From Variovorax paradoxus (lineage in GTDB: Bacteria > Pseudomonadota > Gammaproteobacteria > Burkholderiales > Burkholderiaceae_C), in the NCBI RefSeq assembly GCF_902712855.1, contig NZ_LR743508.1:620001-684000 (forward strand): 64,000 nt of DNA, in the 5' to 3' direction. Numbering within the stretch: position 1 is the first letter of the stretch; each line of letters opens with the position of its first letter. The notes beneath the pieces were generated by a model. It worked only from the letters and a program-made list of their open reading frames with translations, was not told the origin of the DNA and did no database searches. Below are positions 44,074 through 52,500 of the stretch, piece by piece. The position numbers and the translations under genes are program-made.

Positions 44074-45258
44074 ATGCATTCACTGCTTTTCTCAGGCGCT
44101 CTCGATCTCCCATGGTGGGGCTGCGTGCTCGCCGCGCTCGCGCTCACGCACGTCACCATCGCATCGGTCACCATCTTCCTGCACCGCCACCAGGCGCACC
44201 GCGCACTGGAACTGCATCCGGCCGCGAGCCATTTCTTCCGGCTCTGGCTCTGGCTGACCACCGGCATGGTCACGAAGCAATGGGCCGCGGTGCACCGCAA
44301 GCACCACGCCAAGTGCGAGACGCCCGACGACCCGCACAGCCCGCAGGTGTACGGGCTGAGCCGCGTGCTGTGGCGCGGCGTGGCGCTGTACGCGAAGGAG
44401 GCTTCCAGCAAGGAAACGCTGGCGCGCTACGGCCACGGCACGCCCGACGACTGGATCGAGCGGCATCTGTACACCCGCCACCAGGTGCTGGGCATCGTGC
44501 TGACCGGGCTCGCCGACATGGCGCTGTTCGGCGTGGTGCCGGGCGCGCTCGTGCTGCTCGTGCAGATCGCCTGGATTCCGTTCTGGGCGGCCGGCGTGGT
44601 CAACGGCATCGGCCACTACTGGGGCTACCGCAACTGGCCCGCGGCGGACGCCAGCACCAACCTCTTTCCCATCGGCATCGTGATCGGCGGCGAGGAGCTG
44701 CACAACAACCACCATGCGTTTCCGACCTCGGCCAGGCTGTCGAGCAAGTGGTACGAGTTCGACATCGGCTGGCTCTACATCCGCATGCTGCAGGCAGTGG
44801 GCCTGGCCAGGGTGAAGCACCTGGCGCCGAAGCCGCGGCTGGTGGCGCCGCGCGCCGACATCGACCTCGACACGGTGCAGGCCGTCATCCGCCACCACTA
44901 CGACGTGCTGTCGAACTACACGCGTTCGCTGAAGAAGACCTATGCGCGCGAGTTCGGCCGGCTGCGCGAGCACGCGCCGCAGCAGGCGCGCGCGCTGCGC
45001 GGCGTGAAGGCCTGGCTGGGCAAGGACGAGGGCGCGCTCGGCCCGTCGCGCCAGGCGCAGCTGTCGTCGGCGCTGAACGCTTCGCAGGCGCTGCAGACCA
45101 TGTACGCCATGCGCCGCGAACTCACCGTTCTGTGGGCCCGCTCGGGCGCCACCGGCGAACAGCTCGTGCGGCGCCTTCAGGACTGGTGCGAACGCGCGGA
45201 AGACAGCGGCATCGCGCCGCTGGCCGATTTCTCGGTGCGGCTGCGTTCCTACGCCTGA
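44074..45258 (+). CDS. Membrane fatty-acid/acyl-CoA desaturase with C-terminal extension
   Basis: The 394-residue protein has three histidine boxes of delta-9 desaturases: HRHQAHRA, HRKHHAKC and HNNHHAF, which bind the di-iron centre, plus about four membrane helices (WWGCVLAALALTHVTIASVTIFL; FFRLWLWLTTGM; GIVLTGLADMALFGVVPGALVLLVQIAWIPFW). From about residue 275 onward there is a soluble extension (LKKTYAREFGRLREHAPQQ...LTVLWARSGATGEQLVRRLQDWCERAEDSGIAPLADFSVRLRSYA) that resembles the C-terminal region of ISL3-type transposases more than a desaturase. The start MHSLLFSG is preferred over 44026. The FNR box upstream suggests oxygen-linked control of membrane unsaturation. Confidence 0.92.
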   Translation: MHSLLFSGALDLPWWGCVLAALALTHVTIASVTIFLHRHQAHRALELHPAASHFFRLWLWLTTGMVTKQWAAVHRKHHAKCETPDDPHSPQVYGLSRVLWRGVALYAKEASSKETLARYGHGTPDDWIERHLYTRHQVLGIVLTGLADMALFGVVPGALVLLVQIAWIPFWAAGVVNGIGHYWGYRNWPAADASTNLFPIGIVIGGEELHNNHHAFPTSARLSSKWYEFDIGWLYIRMLQAVGLARVKHLAPKPRLVAPRADIDLDTVQAVIRHHYDVLSNYTRSLKKTYAREFGRLREHAPQQARALRGVKAWLGKDEGALGPSRQAQLSSALNASQALQTMYAMRRELTVLWARSGATGEQLVRRLQDWCERAEDSGIAPLADFSVRLRSYA

Positions 45259-45280
45259 TGGCAGCCGCGACGTGCTTGCG

Positions 45281-45790
45281 CTATTGGCTGGCGACTTCGC
45301 CGGCCGGCAGCGCGAAGCGCTCCGACTCGGCCCTGGCGAGTTCCTCGGGCGCGCGCACCAGCAGCACCGGCACGGGCGACATGCGCAGGATGTGCTCGGC
45401 GCTGCTGCCCATGACCCAGCGGCCCAGCCCGCGGCGGCCGTGCGTGCCGATCACGATCAGTTCGGCTTGCGACGCCAGCGCCTGCGCCACCACCTGGTCG
45501 TGCACCGTGCCCTTGAAGCTGTCGCAGAGCACCACGTCGGTGTCCACGCCCTGCGCTGCGGCCTGCGCGCGGCCTTCCTCGAGCAGCCGCGCGGCGCCGG
45601 CGCGCAATTCCTTGAGCCAGTCGCCGGCATAGCCCGCGTACGCGTCCATCGCGAGCGCGAACGAGAGTTCGTCGATCACATGGACCAGCCGCAGCCGGCC
45701 GCCGGTGAGTTTCGCGAGGCGGATGGCTTCGGCCAGGCCGCGGCCGGATGTCGAACTGCCATCGACGGGAACAAGGATTCGCTGGTACAT
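45281..45790 (-). CDS. Universal stress protein (UspA family)
   Basis: The 169-residue protein has MYQRILVPVDGSSTSGRGLAEAIRLAKLTGGRLRLVHVI and the nucleotide-binding segment VIGTHGRRGLGRWVMGSSAEHILRMSPVPVLLV, with both glycine motifs intact, so ATP binding is expected. It is longer than the first Usp by a loop in the middle (GYAGDWLKELRAGAARLLEEG). The FNR box centred 72 bases upstream puts it in the same regulon. Its 3' end lies 22 bases from the convergent desaturase stop. Confidence 0.93.
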   Translation of the reverse strand: MYQRILVPVDGSSTSGRGLAEAIRLAKLTGGRLRLVHVIDELSFALAMDAYAGYAGDWLKELRAGAARLLEEGRAQAAAQGVDTDVVLCDSFKGTVHDQVVAQALASQAELIVIGTHGRRGLGRWVMGSSAEHILRMSPVPVLLVRAPEELARAESERFALPAGEVASQ

Positions 45791-45855
45791 GGCATGGCTC
45801 CTGGAGTGGATGAAGAGGTGTTCGTCCAGTATCCGGAGCGCCCCGGCGCGCGGGC

Positions 45856-45869
45856 TTGATGTGCGTCAA
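45856..45869. promoter_or_regulatory. FNR box upstream of second usp
   Basis: TTGATgtgcGTCAA has nine of ten consensus bases and is centred 72 bases from the usp start at 45790, matching the spacing at the other usp gene. Confidence 0.7.
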
Positions 45870-45937
45870 GGCCGGGCGCGCCGCGCCAGGCCAGGTTCCT
45901 CGCAACCCATGCGCCGGCGCGGCGGCGCAAGGCGCGA

Positions 45938-46696
45938 TCAGTTCGCCGTGTAGCCGCCGTCCACCGGCATCACCGTGCCCGTCACGTACCGGGCCTGCTC
46001 CGACGCCAGGAACACGACCGGCCCGGCGATGTCCTCGGGCTCGGCGGCGCGTTTGAGGAACGTGCGCTCGACCATCGCGCCGAAGCGAGCGGCATCGTCC
46101 GCGACGTGGCGGGTCATCGGCGTCATCACCAGGCCCGGCGCCACCGCGTTCACCCGCACGCCGCGCGGCCCGAGGTCGCGCGCGAGGAACTTCGTGAGCT
46201 GCCCGACCGCGCCCTTCGACGCACCGTAGGCGATGTGCGCGCGCGTGGCCACCAGCGTGGTGATCGACGCCACGTTGACGACCGCGCCGCGCGTGCGCTC
46301 CAGGCTCGCGGCGCAGGCCAGCGTGAGGTTGAGCACGCCCTTCACGTTGACCGCCATCACGCGGTCGATGTCGTCCGCAAGCCCGGCGGCGTCGCCCGGT
46401 GCGCTGCGCCCGCCGATGCCCGCGTTGTTCACGAGCACGCCGACGTCGCCCCACGCTTGCGCGAGCTCGGCGACGACCGCCTCGCACTGCGCGGTGTCCC
46501 GCACGTCCAGGGCATACGGCCGGCAGCGGTCGGCACCGTGGCCGGTTTCCAGCGCCGCCCGGCGCGCGGGTTCGAGCTGCGTGTCGGTGATGGCCACGCG
46601 GCAGCCGGCCTCGAGCAACCGCGCCGCGATCGCCCGGCCGATGCCCTGGCCCGCGCCGCTGACCAGCGCCACCGTGCCGTCGAACAAGGCGCTCAC
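45938..46696 (-). CDS. Short-chain dehydrogenase/reductase
   Basis: The 252-residue classical SDR has the cofactor motif VSGAGQGIGRAIA (TGxxxGIG type), DVGVLVNNAGIGG (NNAG), catalytic Ser in VVNVASITT and YGASK (YxxxK), and the C-terminal VTGTVMPVDGGYTAN. The acidic residue after the second strand (ITDTQ) suggests NAD rather than NADP. Translation starts at a GTG that overlaps the stop of the upstream Bug gene (GTGA), so the two are coupled, and its substrate is probably a compound the Bug protein binds. Confidence 0.92.
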   Translation of the reverse strand: MSALFDGTVALVSGAGQGIGRAIAARLLEAGCRVAITDTQLEPARRAALETGHGADRCRPYALDVRDTAQCEAVVAELAQAWGDVGVLVNNAGIGGRSAPGDAAGLADDIDRVMAVNVKGVLNLTLACAASLERTRGAVVNVASITTLVATRAHIAYGASKGAVGQLTKFLARDLGPRGVRVNAVAPGLVMTPMTRHVADDAARFGAMVERTFLKRAAEPEDIAGPVVFLASEQARYVTGTVMPVDGGYTAN

Positions 46697-47661
46697 TGCG
46701 CTTCCTTGACCAGGTTCAGGCTCTGCAGCAGCGGCGCCCAGCGTTCGTGCTCTGTGCGGATGAAGCGGGTGATCTCCTTGGGGCTGCCGCCGCGCGGCTC
46801 CATGCCGATGGCGCGCGCGCGGGCGATGAACTCCGGATCGGTCACCAGCTTGTTGACGGATGCGTTCAGGCGGGTGATGGCGTCCTTCGGCGTGGCCGCG
46901 GGCACCGACAGCGCATACCAGAGCGGCGCCTCGATGTCGAAGCCCTGCTCCTTGAAGGTCGGCGCCTCGGGCACCTGCGGCAGGCGCCGGTTGTCCATCA
47001 CGCCGAGCACGCGCAGCTTGCCGGCGCGGATGTGCGGCAGCGGGCCGGTGATGGAGGTGCCGTGCACGTCGATCTGCTTGCCGAGCAGTGCCTGGATGCC
47101 GGGCGAATCGCCGGGGAACGGGATGTGCGTGGTGCCGATGCCCGCCATCTTCTCGAACGACATCGGCGCGAGGTTGGTGAGGATGGCCGCGCCCGGCGAG
47201 CCGCGGTTGATCTTGCCCGGATTCGCCTTGGCGTACGCCACCATCTCCTTGATGTTGGTGTACGGCAGGTCCATGCGGCCCACGATGATCGCGGGCTGGT
47301 AGGCGATCTGCGTGACGTGCGCGAAGTCCTTCGCGGGGTCGTAGGGCAGCTTGTCGTAGAGCACCGTGTTGCTGGTCAGCGTGCTCAGCGACGACATGAG
47401 CACGGTCAGCCCGTCGGGCCGCGAGCGTGCCACGTAGTCGGCGGCCACGATGCCGCTGGCGCCGGGCTTGTTCTCGACGATCACGAGGCTGCCGCGCTTC
47501 GTCAGCTCCGAGGCGAGCAGGCGCACGTACTGGTCGGTGCCGCCGCCGGGCGAGAAGGGCACGACGATGCGGATGGGCTGCTGGGCATGGGCGCTGCCGA
47601 AGGCGGCTGTGCCGGCCAGCAGCAGTCCCGTGAATGCCGAAAGGATGGTCCTGCGGATCAT
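46693..47661 (-). CDS. Bug/TctC-family periplasmic binding protein
   Basis: The protein has 322 residues. The signal peptide MIRRTILSAFTGLLLAGTAAFGSAHAQ is followed by PIRIVVPFSPGGGTDQYVRLLASELTKRGSLVIVENKPGASG; later signatures are SRPDGLTVLMSS, THIPFPGDSPGIQALLGKQIDVHGTS and PHIRAGKLRVLGV. The start at 47661 has AAGGAG upstream; a longer frame to 47781 adds no family sequence. Several family positions differ (FPGD instead of YRG), suggesting a distinct ligand. It is coupled to the SDR gene. Confidence 0.93.
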   Translation of the reverse strand: MIRRTILSAFTGLLLAGTAAFGSAHAQQPIRIVVPFSPGGGTDQYVRLLASELTKRGSLVIVENKPGASGIVAADYVARSRPDGLTVLMSSLSTLTSNTVLYDKLPYDPAKDFAHVTQIAYQPAIIVGRMDLPYTNIKEMVAYAKANPGKINRGSPGAAILTNLAPMSFEKMAGIGTTHIPFPGDSPGIQALLGKQIDVHGTSITGPLPHIRAGKLRVLGVMDNRRLPQVPEAPTFKEQGFDIEAPLWYALSVPAATPKDAITRLNASVNKLVTDPEFIARARAIGMEPRGGSPKEITRFIRTEHERWAPLLQSLNLVKEAQ

Positions 47662-47901
47662 TCCTGGTGTCTCCTTGTAGTTGTCGAAGGGCCCGGGCGG
47701 CGTCGCCGGGGTGCTCGCGACGTTCAGTCTATTTCCGGGTACGGGCGGCAGGCCGGCACCCAACGAAAAGCTGCTTTGCACGTCATGCAGGAGGTCTCGG
47801 GAACCGTGCGCGTCGTGGACGTGGACGTGGACATGGCGGCTGGGGCGGGGGCGGTGCTGGAGCCGGCCCGCTGCGTCGCGACGCAGGGATCGCCGTGCGG
47901 G

Positions 47902-48423
47902 CTATCCGCGCCGGGGAGCGGCCACGCCGGCCTTGGCGCCCAGCAGGTGCCCGAGCGGCAGCGCGCCTTCGGACTTGATCTCGCGCAGCACGATGCTCGA
48001 GCGCACGTGCGTCACGCCGGGCAGACTGAACAGCACCTCGTGCAGGAAGCGCTCGTAGTGCTTCATGTCGGGCACGGTCACGTTGAGGATGTAGTCGGCC
48101 GGTCCGGTGGCCGACACGCAGCGGATGATCTGCGGGCTCGCGGCCACCGCCTCCTCGAAGCGCTGCACCATCGCCTCGCTGTGCCGGTCGAGGTTCACCT
48201 CGGCCACGGCCGAGACGTGCAAGCCCACGAGTTCGGGATCGACCAGCGTGGTGTAGCCGCGGATGACGCCGGCCGCCTCCATGTCCTTGATGCGCTTCCA
48301 GCACGGCGTGGGCGAAAGGCCCACGGCCTCGGAGATCTGCTGCACGGTCTGGCGCCCGTCGTGCTGCAGCGCAGACAGGATCTTGAGGCAGTGCTCGTCG
48401 AGGGTTACGGTGCCGGCATTCAT
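47902..48423 (-). CDS. Lrp/AsnC-family transcriptional regulator
   Basis: The 173-residue protein has an N-terminal helix-turn-helix (LDEHCLKILSALQHDGRQTVQQISEAVGLSPTPCWKRIKDMEAAGVIRGYTTLVDPELVGL) and a RAM domain (VSAVAEVNLDRHSEAMVQRFEEAVAASPQIIRCVSATGPADYILNVTVPDMKHYERFLHEVL). Such regulators respond to amino acids. The nearby indolepyruvate ferredoxin oxidoreductase, an amino-acid-degrading enzyme, is a natural target. A MITE begins 19 bases upstream of the start, within the promoter region. Confidence 0.93.
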   Translation of the reverse strand: MNAGTVTLDEHCLKILSALQHDGRQTVQQISEAVGLSPTPCWKRIKDMEAAGVIRGYTTLVDPELVGLHVSAVAEVNLDRHSEAMVQRFEEAVAASPQIIRCVSATGPADYILNVTVPDMKHYERFLHEVLFSLPGVTHVRSSIVLREIKSEGALPLGHLLGAKAGVAAPRRG

Positions 48424-48441
48424 CGCGATGTGGGGGCGATT

Positions 48442-48712
48442 CTAGGGCGTGTTCCCACTATTTCTGGCGTCGCGAAGGCCTGTCACGGCGGGCCGATCAA
48501 GGCGCGCGACGCCGCATGTGCGTATGCCCATGCAAGGAGCGCAACGCCGAGTGGCCCGCCGTGACAGGCCTTCCCTTCGGGTTGGCCGGCAAAGGGGCCG
48601 TCTGCGGCGTTGCCCGCGCTTGCAAGGCATCAGCCTTGCTGCGCACGCGCGCCTTGCAGCCCGCCCCTTTGCCGGCCAACGCGACGCCAGAAATAGTGTG
48701 AACACGCCCTAG
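48442..48712. mobile_element. MITE, 271 bp with 32-bp terminal inverted repeats
   Basis: Positions 48442-48473 and 48681-48712 are inverted repeats of 32 bp with a single mismatch (C at 48455 against A in the other arm). They begin CTAGGGCGTGTTC and continue into an ACTATTTCTGGCGTCGC segment. CTAG at both ends may be a target duplication. There is no coding capacity. Two further perfect inverted repeats lie inside: 20 bp (48475-48494 with 48553-48572) and 17 bp (48582-48598 with 48663-48679), so the whole element could fold as a cloverleaf. It resembles a non-autonomous derivative of an IS with the same ends. Confidence 0.85.
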
Positions 48713-48738
48713 TCACCGCCTCCATGCCGCGCGGGCGC

Positions 48739-49257
48739 TCAACCCCGGTGCAGGAACCTGCTCGACCGCGCCGCGTCGATCACGCGCCCGGGATCGTCGG
48801 GCAGCATGTCGAGCGGGCTCCGGTCGTCCAGCGCGGCGTGCGGCGCGGTGAACCAGTTCGCCAGTTCCCAGCCGTCGAGCACCGGCGCGAGTTCGCCGAC
48901 CACGCGCGAAGGCGCGTCGCACAGCACGAGGCCGATGCGTTCGAACTGGAACACCGGCAGCCAGATGCGCCCGCGCCATCCGAAGTTCAGCACCTCGCGG
49001 CCGTGGATCCAGCGCGCGAGCTGCAACACGCCGCCCGACGCCTGCCGCGCCGCGATCTCGTCGCCGGTGGCAAGGCCGCCCGAGCGGCGGAATGCCTTGA
49101 GCAGCGCGAGGAAATCGGTGTCCCGGTCGTCCAGCGGCGCCGCGCGATCGGGCGCCTCGCCGAAAGGACGGTAGCGCGCGACGCCGCCGGCGCGGGCCCG
49201 GAGGGCGGCCATGTTCGCGGTCCGCCACGGCGCACTGGAGAGCTGCAGGGAGTTCAT
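48739..49257 (-). CDS. Uncharacterised protein with an MbcA/ParS-like antitoxin C-terminus
   Basis: The 172-residue protein starts MNSLQLSSAPWRTANMAALRARAGGVARYRPFG. A helical middle (DTDFLALLKAFRRSGGLATGDEIAARQ) precedes WLPVFQFERIG and a C-terminal part LDGWELANWFTAPHAALDDRSPLDMLPDDPGRVIDAARSSRFLHRG that looks like the toxin-binding domain of Xre/MbcA/ParS antitoxins (WF..P...L..RSPLDML). No RES-type toxin gene is adjacent, so a classical toxin-antitoxin pair is not supported here. The gene stands alone between the MITE and the oxidoreductase. Confidence 0.75.
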   Translation of the reverse strand: MNSLQLSSAPWRTANMAALRARAGGVARYRPFGEAPDRAAPLDDRDTDFLALLKAFRRSGGLATGDEIAARQASGGVLQLARWIHGREVLNFGWRGRIWLPVFQFERIGLVLCDAPSRVVGELAPVLDGWELANWFTAPHAALDDRSPLDMLPDDPGRVIDAARSSRFLHRG

Positions 49258-49522
49258 GGCCGGCCTTCGGTGTCGTTGAAGCGAAGCCTCCATGGTCCGG
49301 TGCGGCGGCAGTGCGCACAAACCTCCTCGGACACCTCGGCGCCTCCCTCCGATGGCGGAGGCCGGGCGGGCCGGCGCGAAGGCTGCCATTCCTGCAATCG
49401 GGCGTTAGCGAGAAAATTTCCTTCTCGATTCGCGCTCTGGAAGTGGATTCCTCTCCAAACAAGGGTCTGCGCCCATGAAATGAAGAAGCACTTCCTTTGC
49501 GCGCGGCAGAACAATTCGGGGC

Positions 49523-52500
49523 ATGAATGCCCCACATCACGCCGCGCTCAGACGGCCCGACTACCAGCTCTCCGACAACCTCTGGGCCGACGCCGGCTCC
49601 ATCTTCATCACCGGCACGCAGGCGCTGATCCGCATCCTGGCCATGCAGGGCCAGCGCGACGCAGCCCGCGGCCTGAACACGCAGGGTTTCGTGAGCGGCT
49701 ACCGCGGCTCGCCGCTGGGCATGGTCGACCAGGCCATCTGGAAGGCTGGCGAGCGCTTCAAGCAAACCGGCATCCGCTTCGTGCCGGCCGTCAACGAAGA
49801 GCTGGCCGCCACCCAGGTGCTGGGCACGCAGCGCGTCGAGTCCGACCCCGAGCGCACCGTCGACGGCGTGTACGCCATGTGGTACGGCAAGGGTCCGGGC
49901 GTGGACCGCGCGGGCGACGCGCTCAAGCACGGCAACGCCTATGGCTCGTCGCCGCACGGCGGCGTGCTGGTGGTGGCCGGCGACGACCACGGCTGCGTGT
50001 CGTCTTCCATGCCGCACCAGAGCGACCACGCCTTCATGGCCTGGCGCATGCCCGTGATGCAGCCGGCCAACGTGGCCGAGTACCTGGAGTTCGGCCTGTA
50101 CGGCTACGAACTGTCGCGCTACTCGGGCGCATGGGTCGGCATGGCGGCGCTCTCGGAAATCGTCGAGAGCGCCGGCACGGTCGACCTCGACGCGGTCAAC
50201 GCGCGCGTCGCCGCCTGGGAAGACGCCGAGGCGGTGCGCGCAGCCACCGGCCATGCAGCGCCGGCCGACGGCCTGCACTACCGCTGGCCCGACCTGCCCT
50301 CGCTGCGCATCGAATCGCGGCTCGAGGACAAGCTGGCGGCAGTGGCCGCCTTCACGAAGCGCAACAGCATCGACCGCCACGTGATCGTGAGCCCGCACGC
50401 AAAGGTGGGCATCGTCACCTGCGGCAAGGCGCACCACGACCTGATGGAAGTGCTGCGCCGGCTCGAGCTCTCGCCCGAGCAGCTCGCGCGCGCCGGCGTG
50501 CGGCTGTACAAGGTGGGCCTGAGCTTTCCCGTCGAGCAGACGCGCATCAAGGCCTTCGCGCAGGGGCTCGAGGAGATCCTCATCGTGGAGGAGAAGGGCG
50601 CGGTGCTCGAGACGCAGCTGCGCGACATCTTCTACAACGCGCCCGCCGGCGCACGGCCCGTGCTCGTCGGCAAGCACGACCGCGAAGGCCAGCCGCTGGT
50701 GTCGGCCCTCGGCGAGCTGCGTCCCTCGCGCCTCATCGAGCTGGTGGCGCACTGGCTGGCCGTGCACTTCCCCGAGAACCGCGACCTGGGCGACCACCTG
50801 CAGCACGTGCGCGACTTCACGCCGCCCGAGCTGCTGGGCAACGCCAGCGACGCCGTCAAGCGCCTGCCCTACTTCTGCGCCGGCTGCCCGCACAACACCA
50901 GCACCAAGGTGCCCGAGGGCTCGACCGCGCGCGCGGGCATCGGTTGCCACTTCATGGCCAACTGGATGGACCGCAGCACCGCGGGCCTGATCCAGATGGG
51001 CGGCGAGGGCGTCGACTGGATCTCGCACGCCATGTTCACGAAGACGCCGCACGTGTTCCAGAACCTCGGCGACGGCACCTACTACCACTCGGGCTACCTC
51101 GCGATCCGCCAGGCCGTGGCGGCCAAGGCCACCATCACCTACAAGATCCTGTTCAACGACGCGGTGGCCATGACCGGCGGCCAGCCCGTCGACGGTGTCA
51201 TCAGCGTCGACGCCATCGCGCGGCAGGTCGAGTCCGAGGGCGTCACCAAGGTGGTCGTGGTGAGCGATGCCATCGGCAAGTACGACGACATCCGCAACCG
51301 CTTTCCGCACGGCACCGAGTTCCACGACCGCGCCGCGCTCGACGACGTGCAGCGCCGCCTGCGCGAGATGGCCGGCGTGACGGTGCTGATCTACGAGCAG
51401 ACCTGCGCCGCCGAGAAGCGCCGCCGCCGCAAGAAGGGCGAACTGGCCGACCCGCCCAAGCGCCTGTACATCAACGAGGCCGTGTGCGAAGGCTGCGGCG
51501 ACTGCACCGTGCAGAGCAACTGCGTGGCCGTGCTGCCGCACGAGACGCCGATGGGCCGCAAGCGCAAGATCGACCAGACCAGCTGCAACAAGGACTACTC
51601 GTGCGCCAAGGGCTTCTGCCCGAGCTTCGTGGGCGTCACCGGCGGCAAGCTGCGCCGCAAGAGCGGGGCGCTGGCGGCCGGGCGCGATGCCTTCCTGCAC
51701 CGCGTGGCCGCGCTGCCGCACCCGGCGGCGCACGCCTGGGCCGCTCCCTACGACCTGCTGGTGACGGGCGTGGGCGGCACCGGCGTGGTGACGGTGGGCG
51801 CGGTGATCGCCATGGCAGCGCACCTCGAAGGCAAGTCGGCCAGCGTGCTCGACTTCATGGGCTTCGCGCAGAAGGGCGGCTCGGTGCTGAGCTTCGTGCG
51901 GCTGGCCGATGCGCCCGAGCGCCTGAACCAGGTGCGCATCGACACCCAGCAGGCCGACGCCATCCTGGCCTGCGACGTGGTGGTGGGCGCGTCGCCCGAT
52001 GCGCTGCAGACCGTGCGCCACGGCCGCACCCGCGTGCTCGCCAACGTGCACGAGATTCCCGTGGCCGAGTCGCTGCGCAACCCCGATGCCGACCTGCACG
52101 TCGACCTGCTGCTCGAGAAGATGCGCTTCGTGGCCGGCGAGGAACAGGTCGAGACCTTCGATGCCCAGAGCCTGGCCGAGGAATTCCTCGGCGACACGCT
52201 GGCCTCGAACATCGTCGCCACCGGCTACGCGTGGCAGCGCGGCCTGATTCCGCTGAGCCTCGAGGCGCTGATGCATGCAATCGAACTCAACGGCGTGGCC
52301 GTGGCCGCCAACCAGTCGGCCTTCTCGCTGGGCCGCCTGGCTGCCGGCGATGCCGCGGCGCTCGACCAGTTGCGCGCCGCGCCGGTGGCAACGCCGTCGC
52401 AGCAGGGCGACGACCGCCCGCTGGAAACGCTGATCGCCGAAGCGCGCCGTCACCTCACCGGCTACCAGAATGCGGCATGGGCCGATCGCTTCGAAACGCG

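Noticed and set aside
48739..49257. Toxin-antitoxin module
   Set aside because: Only an antitoxin-like C-terminus is seen; no toxin gene of the RES or other type lies next to it.
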